A DNA stretch of 23,163 nucleotides from JAIVJN01 sp036732565 (GTDB taxonomy: Bacteria; Acidobacteriota; Vicinamibacteria; Vicinamibacterales; UBA2999). The notes under the pieces were generated by a model. It made no database searches. It was not told the origin of the DNA and worked only from the letters and a program-made list of their open reading frames with translations. The stretch spans positions 1-23,163 of the forward strand of contig DAINCF010000032.1 in NCBI GenBank assembly GCA_036732565.1, in the 5' to 3' direction. A program made the position numbers and the translations under genes. Below are positions 12,713-20,783 of this stretch, piece by piece (positions within the stretch are counted from its first letter, which is position 1; the number at the start of each line of letters is the position of its first letter).

Positions 12713-15700
12713 TTGACCATGATGACCCGCCTGTCACTCGCCTGGCTCGTGGTCCTGGCCTGCATCAGCGCGCCGATGACCGCGGCTCCTGCCGAGGTCA
12801 AAGCCGTCGACCGCGAGTTTGGCCAGACCGTGCAGCCGTTCCTCGAGACCTACTGCACGAGCTGCCACAGCGGGAGCAAGCCGGCCGCGCAACTGAATCT
12901 GGCGCAGTACACGACGGTCGACTCGGTCGTTCAGGATTTTTCGCGGTGGAATCGCGTGCTCGCCAGGCTGAGGGCGCGAGAGATGCCACCGAGCCAGGCG
13001 CCCCAACCGCAAGAGCGGGCGCGGCAGCAGACAATCGATTGGATCCAAGCGACGTGGGCCACCGAGGCGCGCCGACGGGATGGCGATCCAGGCGTGGTAC
13101 TCGCGCGACGGCTCAGCAACGCGGAGTACGACTACACGATCCACGACCTGACCGGCGTCGACATTCGTCCGGCCCGGGAGTTCCCCGTCGATCCCGCCAA
13201 CCAGGCTGGATTCGACAACTCCGGCGAGTCGCTGGCGATGTCGCCGGCGCTGTTGAACAAGTACTTGCTGGCCGCGAGGAACGTGGCCGATCACATGTTC
13301 CTCAACGCGCAGGGATTCGACTTCGCTCCGCATCCGATGCTGGTCGAGACCGACCGCGACCGCTACTGCATCCAGCAGATCGTCGACTTCTACGGTCGGC
13401 AGAACACCGACTACGCGGATTATTTCCGCGCCGCCTGGGTCTACAAGCACCGCGCCGTGTTCGGAACACCGAACCTAACGCTGTCCGACGTTGCCGCGCG
13501 GCACCGGGTCAGCGCGACGTATCTGACGACGATCTGGAAGACGCTGGAGACCGGGGAAGAGATCGGTCCGTTGGCGAAGCTGCAGTCGATGTGGCTTGCA
13601 CTCCCGGTCCCCACATCCTCTCAGCCGGATCTCGCCCGCGAAGGCGCCAATCGTATGCGCGAGTTCGTCACCCGCATGCGGAAGGACACGTCGCTCACCT
13701 TCGCGAGCCCCGTCGTCAAGGGACTGAACCCCGCGACCCAACCGCTGATGAACTGGAAGCTCCGGGCGTATGCCACGCACCGCCGCGACTTCGATCGGGC
13801 CGCCTTGCGCGTGGAGGGCGAACCTCCTCCGGCGGCGCCGGCCTACCCTCTTCGCGACGGAAAGCCTGCGGGATTCGGACTGATTGGCATTGGTCCCGGC
13901 GGCGAGGATTTGACGGCGCTCAAGGCCCAAGTCATCGCCCACGCGTCTCGCATCGAGAATCCCGATCTGATCGTTCCCGCCGGCGAGCGCCCCCGCTACG
14001 AGGCCGCCTTCGCACGATTCAGCTCGGTGTTCCCCGACAGGTTCTACGTGCGCGAGCGCGGCCGCTTCTACCCTGACGAGTCGGAAGACGCGGGCCGGTG
14101 GCTCAGTGCCGGCTTTCACAACGTCATGGGGTACACACGAGACGACGCCCCGCTCAGCGAGCTGCTGCTGGACGAGAAGGGGCAGCAGGAGCTGGAGGCC
14201 CTGTGGGATCAGTTCGAGTTCACTGCCGACTACACGGCGCGCACCTACGTGCAGTTCTATTTCAACCAGAGTGGCGAAGTTCTGGGGAACGGCCGCGAGT
14301 CGGGCACGCTTCGCCCCTCCGATAAGGAGCTGACGGCAGAAGCGGTGATCGCGACCTTCAAGACCTCGTTTCTGGCGAAGGCCGCGGCCGACAACAGAAA
14401 TCATCCCGTCGCGTCGCAGGCGATCGTCGATCACTTCGACCGCGTGAACGCGACGCTCCGCTCGATCGAGCGGCAGAGGCTCGAAGCGGAGCCCCGCCAC
14501 CTGGACGCGCTGATGACGTTCGCCGCGCGCGCGTATCGCCGGCCGCTGTCGGCGGCCGAGCGCACGAATCTCGTGGCGTTCTACCGCTCGATGCGCGACA
14601 CGAAGAATCTGTCGCACGAAGAGGCGATGCGCGACTCGATCGTCAGCGTGCTGATGTCACCGCACTTCTGTTATCGACTCGATTTGACCGACGGCGCGCC
14701 GAAACCGGCCTCGTCCTCGCGATCGGCCGAGAGCGGCGCACAGGGCACTGCCTTGTCTGGCCATGCGCTGGCAAGCCGCCTGAGCTACTTCCTCTGGTCC
14801 ACCATGCCCGACGACGAGCTTCTGGCCCGGGCGTCGGCCGGCCGTCTGCACACGCCCGCGGTGCTGCGCGCGGAGATCCGCCGCCTGCTGAAGGACGAGC
14901 GCGCGCGTCGGTTCGCCACCGAGTTCGGCGGCAACTGGCTGGACTTCCGGCGCTTCGAGGCGAGCAACACGGTGGATCGCGAGCGCTTCCCCGCCTTCAC
15001 GAACGAGCTGCGAGAGGCGATGTTCGAAGAGCCGATCCGTTTCCTTGCCGACGTGATCGGCAACGACCGCCCGCTGACGGATCTGCTCTATGGCGACCAC
15101 ACGTTCGTCAATCCAGTGCTGGCCAGGCACTATCGAATGCCCGAAGTGTCGGGCGGCCCGGATCACTGGGTCCGCGTGGATCGCGCTGGCACCTATCAGC
15201 GCGGCGGGTTGCTGCCCATGGCCGTCTTCCTCACGCAGAACGCACCGGGGTTGCGCACGAGCCCGGTCAAGCGCGGGTACTGGGTCGCGCGACGCGTGCT
15301 CGGCGAGGAGATCCCGCCGCCGCCACCTGTCGTGCCGGAGCTGCCGACCGACGAGGCGAAGCTCGATCTGCCGTTACGGGAGAAGCTGGCGCAGCACCGC
15401 AACAATCCGGCGTGCGCCTCGTGTCATGCGCGCTTCGATGCGTTCGGGCTGACGCTGGAGAACTACGGGCCGATTGGCGAAACGCGGGCCAACGATCTCG
15501 CCGGACATCCCGTGGATACCCAGGCGTCGTTTCCCGGAGGCAGCCAAGGGACGGGGTTGATCGGCCTGCAGGCCTACATCCGCGCGAAACGCGAACAGGA
15601 TTTTCTGGACGGTTTCAGTCGTAAACTCTTGGTGTACGCGCTGGGCCGGTCGCCATTGCTCTCGGACGAACCGCTCGTCCAACGCATGAACACCAGGCTG

Positions 15701-15805
15701 GCCGCGAGTGGATATCGCATGAGTGCGCTCATCGAAACAATCGTGACCAGTCCACAGTTCTTGAACCGACGGGCACCTGAACTCACGAGCAGAAAGGCGA
15801 ACTAA
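12713..15805 (+). CDS. exported DUF1592-family protein with two CxxCH heme motifs
   Basis: About 1,030 residues, starting at TTG 12713 or ATG 12719/12722; a leaderless start is possible and AGGAGG at 12688-12693 is too far for normal use. A signal peptide (LSLAWLVVLACISAPMTAAPA) is followed by a cytochrome-type domain with CTSCH at ~48-52. DUF1587 follows (LSNAEYDYTIHDLTGVD, FPVDPANQAGFDNSGESL). A DUF1595-like part lies near ~605-670 (AARAYRRPLSAAER), then DUF1592 (SRLSYFLWSTMPDDELL, FATEFGGNWLDFRRF), DUF1588 with a second heme motif CASCHARFD (~901-908) and GLTLENYGPIG, and a C-terminal DUF1585 (SRKLLVYALGRSPL, TSPQFLNRR). Such proteins are periplasmic c-type cytochromes, paired with DUF1552 proteins in Planctomycetes and Acidobacteria; the substrate is unknown. 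It is translationally coupled to the next gene. Confidence 0.92.
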   Translation: MTMMTRLSLAWLVVLACISAPMTAAPAEVKAVDREFGQTVQPFLETYCTSCHSGSKPAAQLNLAQYTTVDSVVQDFSRWNRVLARLRAREMPPSQAPQPQERARQQTIDWIQATWATEARRRDGDPGVVLARRLSNAEYDYTIHDLTGVDIRPAREFPVDPANQAGFDNSGESLAMSPALLNKYLLAARNVADHMFLNAQGFDFAPHPMLVETDRDRYCIQQIVDFYGRQNTDYADYFRAAWVYKHRAVFGTPNLTLSDVAARHRVSATYLTTIWKTLETGEEIGPLAKLQSMWLALPVPTSSQPDLAREGANRMREFVTRMRKDTSLTFASPVVKGLNPATQPLMNWKLRAYATHRRDFDRAALRVEGEPPPAAPAYPLRDGKPAGFGLIGIGPGGEDLTALKAQVIAHASRIENPDLIVPAGERPRYEAAFARFSSVFPDRFYVRERGRFYPDESEDAGRWLSAGFHNVMGYTRDDAPLSELLLDEKGQQELEALWDQFEFTADYTARTYVQFYFNQSGEVLGNGRESGTLRPSDKELTAEAVIATFKTSFLAKAAADNRNHPVASQAIVDHFDRVNATLRSIERQRLEAEPRHLDALMTFAARAYRRPLSAAERTNLVAFYRSMRDTKNLSHEEAMRDSIVSVLMSPHFCYRLDLTDGAPKPASSSRSAESGAQGTALSGHALASRLSYFLWSTMPDDELLARASAGRLHTPAVLRAEIRRLLKDERARRFATEFGGNWLDFRRFEASNTVDRERFPAFTNELREAMFEEPIRFLADVIGNDRPLTDLLYGDHTFVNPVLARHYRMPEVSGGPDHWVRVDRAGTYQRGGLLPMAVFLTQNAPGLRTSPVKRGYWVARRVLGEEIPPPPPVVPELPTDEAKLDLPLREKLAQHRNNPACASCHARFDAFGLTLENYGPIGETRANDLAGHPVDTQASFPGGSQGTGLIGLQAYIRAKREQDFLDGFSRKLLVYALGRSPLLSDEPLVQRMNTRLAASGYRMSALIETIVTSPQFLNRRAPELTSRKAN

Positions 15806-17112
15806 TGGCTGTGGTCAGTCGTCGAACGGTCCTTCGCGGCGTGGGCGTCACGATGTGCCTGCCGTGGCTCGACTCGCTCTCCGCGTTCGCGTCGACCTCG
15901 TCGAGCGAGGCGTTCCCCAAGCGATTCGCCGTGCTCTTCATGGGCAATGGCATTAACGAGCATCACTGGGGCGCCGAAGGATCGGGAGAGGCGATGACGC
16001 TCAGCCAGAGCCTGTCGCCGCTCGAGCCGTTGAAGAAGAAGATCAACGTCATCAACGGCCTCTTCAACAAGCACTCCACCGGTCAGGGCATCCACCCGGC
16101 GCAGACCGGGAGCCTGTTGACCGGCGCGCCTCTCAAACGCGGCCCGGTCATCCAGTCGGGCGTCTCGGTGGACCAGTTGATCGCCAGCCGCATCGGTCAC
16201 GACACGCTGCAGCCCAGCATCGTGCTCGCGTGCGAACAGCCGATGACCGGCTACCACGAGACCAACTTCTCGATGGCGTACAGCTCCCACATCTCGTGGC
16301 AGAACGCCGAGTCGCCGGTGCCGAACGAGGTCTACCCGGCGCTGGCCTTCGACACGCTCTTCGAGAATCGCGGCAGCCTTCGCAACCTGAGCATCCTGGA
16401 CCGCGTGCGAGACGATGCGCAAAGCCTGAGCCGTCGGATCAGCGCCACCGATCAGCAGAAGCTCGATGAGTACATGACGAGCGTGCGCGAGGTCGAGAAG
16501 CGCATCGAGGACATGCGGAAAAGCCAGGAAAAGGCCGAAGACCTCGCCAAGCTGAAGAATCGTCCCACGCTCTCGATGGAGCGGCCGGCGAACGGCCTGC
16601 CCGAAGATTTCCGCGAGCATACGCGGCTGATGGTCGACATCATCGCGCTGGCGTTTCAGACCGACAAGACTCGCGTCGCGTCGCTGCTCCTCGCGCGCGA
16701 CCTGTCCGCGCTCTACTATCCGTTCCTCGACGTGAAGGACGGCCACCACGCGGCGTCGCACAACAACCTGTCCGACGGCTACGAGCGCATCGCGCGCTTC
16801 CATCTCAGCCAGCTCGCGTACCTCGCCACCAAGCTGGACGCCATGCCCGAAGGCGAGGGCACCGTGCTCGACAACTCCTGTCTCATGTTCCTCTCCAACC
16901 TGTGGGCAGGCAGACTCCACACCAGCAACCGGCTGCCGGTGGTGCTGGCCGGTGGCCTCGGTGGAACGCTCGAAACCGGGCGATCGCTCGACTATCTCGA
17001 CGCCGGCGACGAGAACCGCAAGATCTGCAGTCTGTACCTTGGGATCATGGACCGGATGGGCATCACGCTCGATCGGTTCGGGGACGCCGACACGCGACTG
17101 GCTAATCTCTAG
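15805..17112 (+). CDS. DUF1552 family exported protein
   Basis: A 435-residue protein whose ATG overlaps the upstream stop (TAATG, 15803-15807). The N-terminus has SRRTVLRGVGVTMCLPWLDSL, a twin-arginine-type signal. The body follows DUF1552: KRFAVLFMGNGINEHHW, LSPLEPLKKKINVINGLF, a GIHPAQTGSLLTG segment, SIVLACE, then a charged helix LDEYMTSVREVEKRIEDM and the C-terminal KDGHHAASHNN and LSNLWAGRLHTSNRLPVVLAG. The shape resembles the DUF1501/alkaline-phosphatase-like superfamily. A GHHAASH histidine pair and an H-T-S-N segment hint at a metal site, but catalysis is unproven. Tat export implies folding with a cofactor in the cytoplasm. It almost always accompanies DUF1592 proteins, as here, so they likely act together in the periplasm. 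Confidence 0.92.
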   Translation: MAVVSRRTVLRGVGVTMCLPWLDSLSAFASTSSSEAFPKRFAVLFMGNGINEHHWGAEGSGEAMTLSQSLSPLEPLKKKINVINGLFNKHSTGQGIHPAQTGSLLTGAPLKRGPVIQSGVSVDQLIASRIGHDTLQPSIVLACEQPMTGYHETNFSMAYSSHISWQNAESPVPNEVYPALAFDTLFENRGSLRNLSILDRVRDDAQSLSRRISATDQQKLDEYMTSVREVEKRIEDMRKSQEKAEDLAKLKNRPTLSMERPANGLPEDFREHTRLMVDIIALAFQTDKTRVASLLLARDLSALYYPFLDVKDGHHAASHNNLSDGYERIARFHLSQLAYLATKLDAMPEGEGTVLDNSCLMFLSNLWAGRLHTSNRLPVVLAGGLGGTLETGRSLDYLDAGDENRKICSLYLGIMDRMGITLDRFGDADTRLANL

Positions 17113-18269
17113 TGGAGGTCACCCGACTGTGCTTGACGTTTCTCGCGTGTGCAGCCTTCGGTGCCGGAGAGACGCTCGTCGTCGGTCAAGGTGCTCCGGG
17201 CGGCGCACCGGCGACAGCGGCACAGCCTGCGCCGGCTCGGCCACCGATGCCCGTTCGCGATCCGCGCACGCCTGGCTACGTCACGGCCACCAACGCGACC
17301 GAGCTCGCTGACGAGGCGGTGCCGCCGCTCACGGCGACTGGGAATTTCATCCTCGGTCCGACGCACACGGCGGCCGCGGAAGCGACCGTGCAGCCGGGCG
17401 TTCCTCAGGGCGTCGTTCACACCTTCACGATGAGTTCGGCCGACAGCACGATCTATCCCGGTATCGCTCGTGCTGACGGTACCCGCCCGGTGGTCGACCC
17501 GAACGACCCTGCGAAGCGCATCGTGAGCAGCGGTCCTGCGTCGTACACGCGGCGCGTCGCCGTGTACGTTCCGCGGCAATACGTTCCAGGGACCGTGGCC
17601 CCCTTCATCGTCGGGGCCGACGGGCCGGACGAGACACTCTTCACAACGCTGGACAATCTGATCGCGCAGAAGCGCGTGCCCATCATGATCGCGATCTCGA
17701 TCGGCAACGGCGGCGGCGACGCGCAAGGGAGTCAGCGCGGTCTCGAGTACGACACGATGTCAGGCCTCTACGCGCAGTTCGTCGAATCCGAAGTCCTGCC
17801 GCTGGTGGAGAAGCAATACAACGTCCGGCTGACCAAGGATCCGAATGCCCGGGCCACGATGGGCTGCAGCTCGGGCGGTTCCGCCGCACTGGCGATGGCG
17901 TGGTATCGCAACGATCTTTACCAGCGAGTGCTGACCTACTCTGGCACGTACGTCAATCAGCAGTGGCCCTACAACCCTGAGACCCCCGGCGGCGCATGGG
18001 ACTTTCACAGGACGTTGATCCCCAACAGCCCGGCGAAACCGATCCGCATCTGGCTTCACATCAGTGACCGGGACAACTACAACGACAGCGACGGCATGCA
18101 CGACTGGGTTCTCGCCAACCAGCTGATGGCACAGGCCCTGGCCGCGAAGGGCTATCAGTACCAGTTCGTGTTTGCGCGAAACGCAGGGCACTGCGATCGC
18201 GGCGTCAAGCAACAGACCCTGGCGCAGGCGTTGGAGTGGGTGTGGAAGGATTTCGCGGAGCGTCAGTAG
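17112..18269 (+). CDS. secreted esterase, alpha/beta hydrolase (enterochelin esterase-like)
   Basis: The frame starts at GTG 17112, overlapping the stop of the DUF1552 gene (TAGTG). A TTG at 17133, preceded by GGAGGT, is an alternative start. Signal peptide: LCLTFLACAAFGAGETLVV. A Pro/Ala-rich linker (~28-50) leads to an esterase D/enterochelin-esterase-type domain. SYTRRVAVYVPRQY is the first strand pair and PFIVGADGPDETLF follows. The nucleophile elbow GCSSGG (~251-256) puts the serine at ~253. WLHISDRDNYND (~314-325) carries a probable acid, and NAGHCDRG has the catalytic histidine at ~360. It probably cleaves esters of a sugar or phenolic compound outside the cytoplasm. Coupling to DUF1592/DUF1552 suggests that the substrate of that pair carries an ester. 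Confidence 0.88.
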   Translation: MEVTRLCLTFLACAAFGAGETLVVGQGAPGGAPATAAQPAPARPPMPVRDPRTPGYVTATNATELADEAVPPLTATGNFILGPTHTAAAEATVQPGVPQGVVHTFTMSSADSTIYPGIARADGTRPVVDPNDPAKRIVSSGPASYTRRVAVYVPRQYVPGTVAPFIVGADGPDETLFTTLDNLIAQKRVPIMIAISIGNGGGDAQGSQRGLEYDTMSGLYAQFVESEVLPLVEKQYNVRLTKDPNARATMGCSSGGSAALAMAWYRNDLYQRVLTYSGTYVNQQWPYNPETPGGAWDFHRTLIPNSPAKPIRIWLHISDRDNYNDSDGMHDWVLANQLMAQALAAKGYQYQFVFARNAGHCDRGVKQQTLAQALEWVWKDFAERQ

Positions 18270-18326
18270 CGCCCACCTTCCGACAAGCACACCTGACGGC
18301 CCGAGCGAAGCATTGCCGTGGGCGCA

Positions 18327-18854
18327 TCAGTTCTGCCAGACCGCGAACCCCTGTGCCCGTAGCCATGCGGCGAGTTTCGGTTCCATGCAGGCGGCAATCC
18401 GGTACGGCAGGCGCGCGAACCCCTCCACCAGATCGAGCCTCAGTCTGAGGCCATGGGCGCGGACGAAGCGGCCGGACTGCGTTCCCGCCCTGTGACGCTC
18501 GAACCGCTCTTCGGGCGCGAGCCCGGTCACCCCGATGTACAAGCATCCTCCGGCCGCGCCGCCGGGATTGCGCGCGCGGAAGACGCGGTTCTTCCAGACC
18601 GCCCGATCGAGCTCGACGGCGTAGACACTGTGGTGGCCCCGTGACCACGATCTCGCCGACAGACCCGCGCACAGTGAGAAGAGCTCCGCTTCGACTCCGC
18701 GCGCCCGACTGGGTTCGAGCGGCTCGCCCGCACCAATCCTTCGTTTTCCGCCCCAATGGAAGAACACCTCGGACGAGGTCTTCTTCGCACGAATCACATA
18801 CCCGCGTCCCCACTGCGGGTAGTCCGCGTGCCGGACGATGTCGCCGGGCGCCAT
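18327..18854 (-). CDS. probable DUF3553-like / GIY-YIG-like fusion protein
   Basis: A 175-residue protein from ATG 18854. The N-terminal ~40 residues (PGDIVRHADYPQWGRGYVI, VFFHWGGKRRI) look like the small DUF3553 barrel found on helicase and nuclease-linked proteins. A 35-residue linker, less protein-like, precedes a C-terminal part with VYAVELD (78-84), CLYIGVTGLAPEERFERHRAG (104-124) and a RFVRAHGLRL stretch, matching GIY-YIG-like nucleases in which the tyrosine, glycine and arginine lie in this order. The classic first GIY is only loosely matched by VYA. The frame stays open about 64 codons upstream of 18854 with convincing sequence (ATYFFYDGGEILTP) but no ATG, GTG or TTG, so the true start is uncertain. 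The ribosome binding site is weak. The role is probably nucleic-acid related. Confidence 0.6.
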   Translation of the reverse strand: MAPGDIVRHADYPQWGRGYVIRAKKTSSEVFFHWGGKRRIGAGEPLEPSRARGVEAELFSLCAGLSARSWSRGHHSVYAVELDRAVWKNRVFRARNPGGAAGGCLYIGVTGLAPEERFERHRAGTQSGRFVRAHGLRLRLDLVEGFARLPYRIAACMEPKLAAWLRAQGFAVWQN

Positions 18855-19080
18855 GGGTGTCAGGATCTCACCGCCATCGTAGAAGAAGTACGTCGCCGGA
18901 TGCTCCCTCGCGTTGACATCGACACGGCGGTCCCGCGATACTGCCGGGAGCGCGCTGACAGGGCGCCACCCACCCGCGGCAAGGGAAGACTCCCACCTGT
19001 CTGGTCTGAGTCGCGTGCGTGTGCACCTTCTTTCAGCCTGGTTTCAGCGGGGTACAGGCGATTCATGAAAGGAGGTCGCA

Positions 19081-20751
19081 ATGACCACTTCGAAGTCCCT
19101 CCCTGCTCGTCCGTCTCTCGAGTCCCTCCGCAAGCAGGCAAAGACACTCGCGCGCGACATCGCCGCCGGTGACGCCAGCGCCATCGCACGTGCGCGGGTG
19201 CAACTGCCAGATGTTGAACTGCCCGTGACGCAGCGCAACGCGCAGCTCGTGGTCGCACGTGAGTACGGCTACGCCGGCTGGCAAGACCTCACCGCTGAGG
19301 TGGGCAAACGCCTTGGCAAGGGTCTGGAGTGGGCGGCGGCACAGGCTCGACGCGTCATTCACGACAACGATGTCGAACGCCTGAAGCAACTGCTGGTTGA
19401 ATACCCGGCGTTACTCGGCTGGCCAGGCCGCGACCGTGACGGTGGCCTGCTGGGAATTGCCACGAGCGCCTATGGCGACAGCTTCGACCCAGACAGAGAA
19501 CAGCACTTCACTCGCGCGGCATGCGCGGAGATGCTGATCGATGCCGGCGCGGTCGTGACGCCATCGGTGTGCGAGGGCCTCATCGAGTCCCGCGCCAGAG
19601 GCCTGCTGCAGCTGTTTCGGCGTAAAGGCCTGCTTCCGCGCACGCTCAAGTTCCTTGCGGCGCTTGGCGATCTCGACGCGGTTCGCGCCGCGCTCGATGA
19701 GCAGGCGACCGATCTGGCGGCCGTCAATGACGCGTTCATGTGTGCGTGCCGCTTCGAACACGAGGCCGTCGCGTCCGTCCTGCTGGAGCGATCCATCGCG
19801 CTCGATGCCGAGCTGGGCACACACATCGATGGAAGCCTGGGACGGCCCGCCTTCGTCGAGTACTTCATCCACAACCGCCCGGGACACGCGACCGAGCTGG
19901 GGGCGTGGAAGGCGTTCGTCATGGAGCAGGTCAGTCGGGCGGTCTGTTCCTGGAGTGGTCACGCGACCTCGGTGACGCCACCAATCGGAGATCGCGACCT
20001 CACGGCATTCGTTCGCCTCTTGCAGCGTGAGCCGTGGCTGCTCGGCGAAGCCGTCGTGGAGTTTCAGGCGGAGATCATCGGGCAGGCCACGCTGAAAGAT
20101 CGCGGGGAGTTCATCACCGCCCTTGTCGACCTCGATCCCGCGATACTACGGCGGCAGCCGCCGCCCCCGTCGCAGGCCATCGAGTTCGCGTTCACGTACG
20201 CGAGGACACACCTCATTCCACTTCTCACCAGCATCTGGCCGCTGCCTGACGATCTGCCGCATGCGGCTGGCATGGGCGACCTCCCGCGGGTGAAAGAGTG
20301 GTTCGACGAGTCCGGCGCGCCTGCGCTGGGCGCTGTCGATCACTACCCCTCCAGTCCGTACATGCCGAAAGACCGAGTCGAGGAGTATGCGCGCCAGTGG
20401 GACGCGCCAGGCAAGCAGCAGCATGTGCTCGACGTGGCGCTCGCTTGGTCCGTCATGAATAACCACTTCGACGTGGCCGACTTCCTGCTCGACCACGGCG
20501 CAGACATCAACACCACGTGGAGCTCCCATGAGCCGGCCAGCATGCTGCACGAGCTCGTCTTTCATGGGAACTACGATGCCATGCGATTCCTCATCGACCG
20601 CGGCATCGACATGACCATCAAGGACTATCGGTGGAACAGCACCGCGCAGGGTTGGGCGCTCTACGCCGCGAAGGACGAGAAGATGGCTCAGTGGCTGGAG
20701 GAGGCGGAGCGATCGCGGTTCGCTCGCCGTGGCCGCAGCGACCCGGAGTGA
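19081..20751 (+). CDS. ankyrin-repeat-containing protein
   Basis: A 556-residue protein from ATG 19081, preceded by a near-perfect AAAGGAGGT. The N-terminus (~10-75: SLESLRKQAKTLARDIAAGDASA, LVVAREYGYAGWQDLTAEV) is a leader I recall from Acidobacteriota and actinobacterial ankyrin proteins. Helical repeats follow with degenerate ankyrin units, clearest at the end: ALAWSVMNNHFDVADFLLDHGADIN (~457-481), MLHELVFHGNYDAMRFLIDRGIDMTIKD (~490-517) and WALYAAKDEKMAQWLEE. It has no signal peptide, so it is cytoplasmic, and probably mediates protein contacts; the target is unknown. The cyclase-fold gene follows after 32 bases, so the two may be co-expressed. The middle section diverges strongly from the consensus and may bind something specific. 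Confidence 0.85.
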   Translation: MTTSKSLPARPSLESLRKQAKTLARDIAAGDASAIARARVQLPDVELPVTQRNAQLVVAREYGYAGWQDLTAEVGKRLGKGLEWAAAQARRVIHDNDVERLKQLLVEYPALLGWPGRDRDGGLLGIATSAYGDSFDPDREQHFTRAACAEMLIDAGAVVTPSVCEGLIESRARGLLQLFRRKGLLPRTLKFLAALGDLDAVRAALDEQATDLAAVNDAFMCACRFEHEAVASVLLERSIALDAELGTHIDGSLGRPAFVEYFIHNRPGHATELGAWKAFVMEQVSRAVCSWSGHATSVTPPIGDRDLTAFVRLLQREPWLLGEAVVEFQAEIIGQATLKDRGEFITALVDLDPAILRRQPPPPSQAIEFAFTYARTHLIPLLTSIWPLPDDLPHAAGMGDLPRVKEWFDESGAPALGAVDHYPSSPYMPKDRVEEYARQWDAPGKQQHVLDVALAWSVMNNHFDVADFLLDHGADINTTWSSHEPASMLHELVFHGNYDAMRFLIDRGIDMTIKDYRWNSTAQGWALYAAKDEKMAQWLEEAERSRFARRGRSDPE

Positions 20752-20770
20752 TCGCCTGTCGGCAGCTTGC

Positions 20771-20776
20771 TACACT
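20771..20776 (+). promoter_or_regulatory. possible -10 element of a leaderless transcript
   Basis: TACACT ends seven bases before the ATG at 20784, with no Shine-Dalgarno sequence in between. The same hexamer stands before the small membrane gene at 5185. There is no convincing -35, so this is tentative. Confidence 0.3.
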
Positions 20777-20783
20777 CAGCCGC

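Noticed and set aside
13475..14617. A 380-residue minus-strand frame inside the DUF1592 gene
   Set aside because: It is an antisense shadow: repetitive Arg/Gly/Val composition and no recognisable motif, whereas the plus strand has full DUF1592 architecture.
15802..16920. A 372-residue minus-strand frame opposite the DUF1552 gene
   Set aside because: It is an antisense shadow of a well-supported DUF1552 protein, with a biased composition typical of reversed GC-rich genes.
18860..19258. 132-residue minus frame over the start of the ankyrin gene
   Set aside because: Serine/arginine-rich, overlaps the strongly supported ankyrin start and its ribosome binding site, and has no domain.
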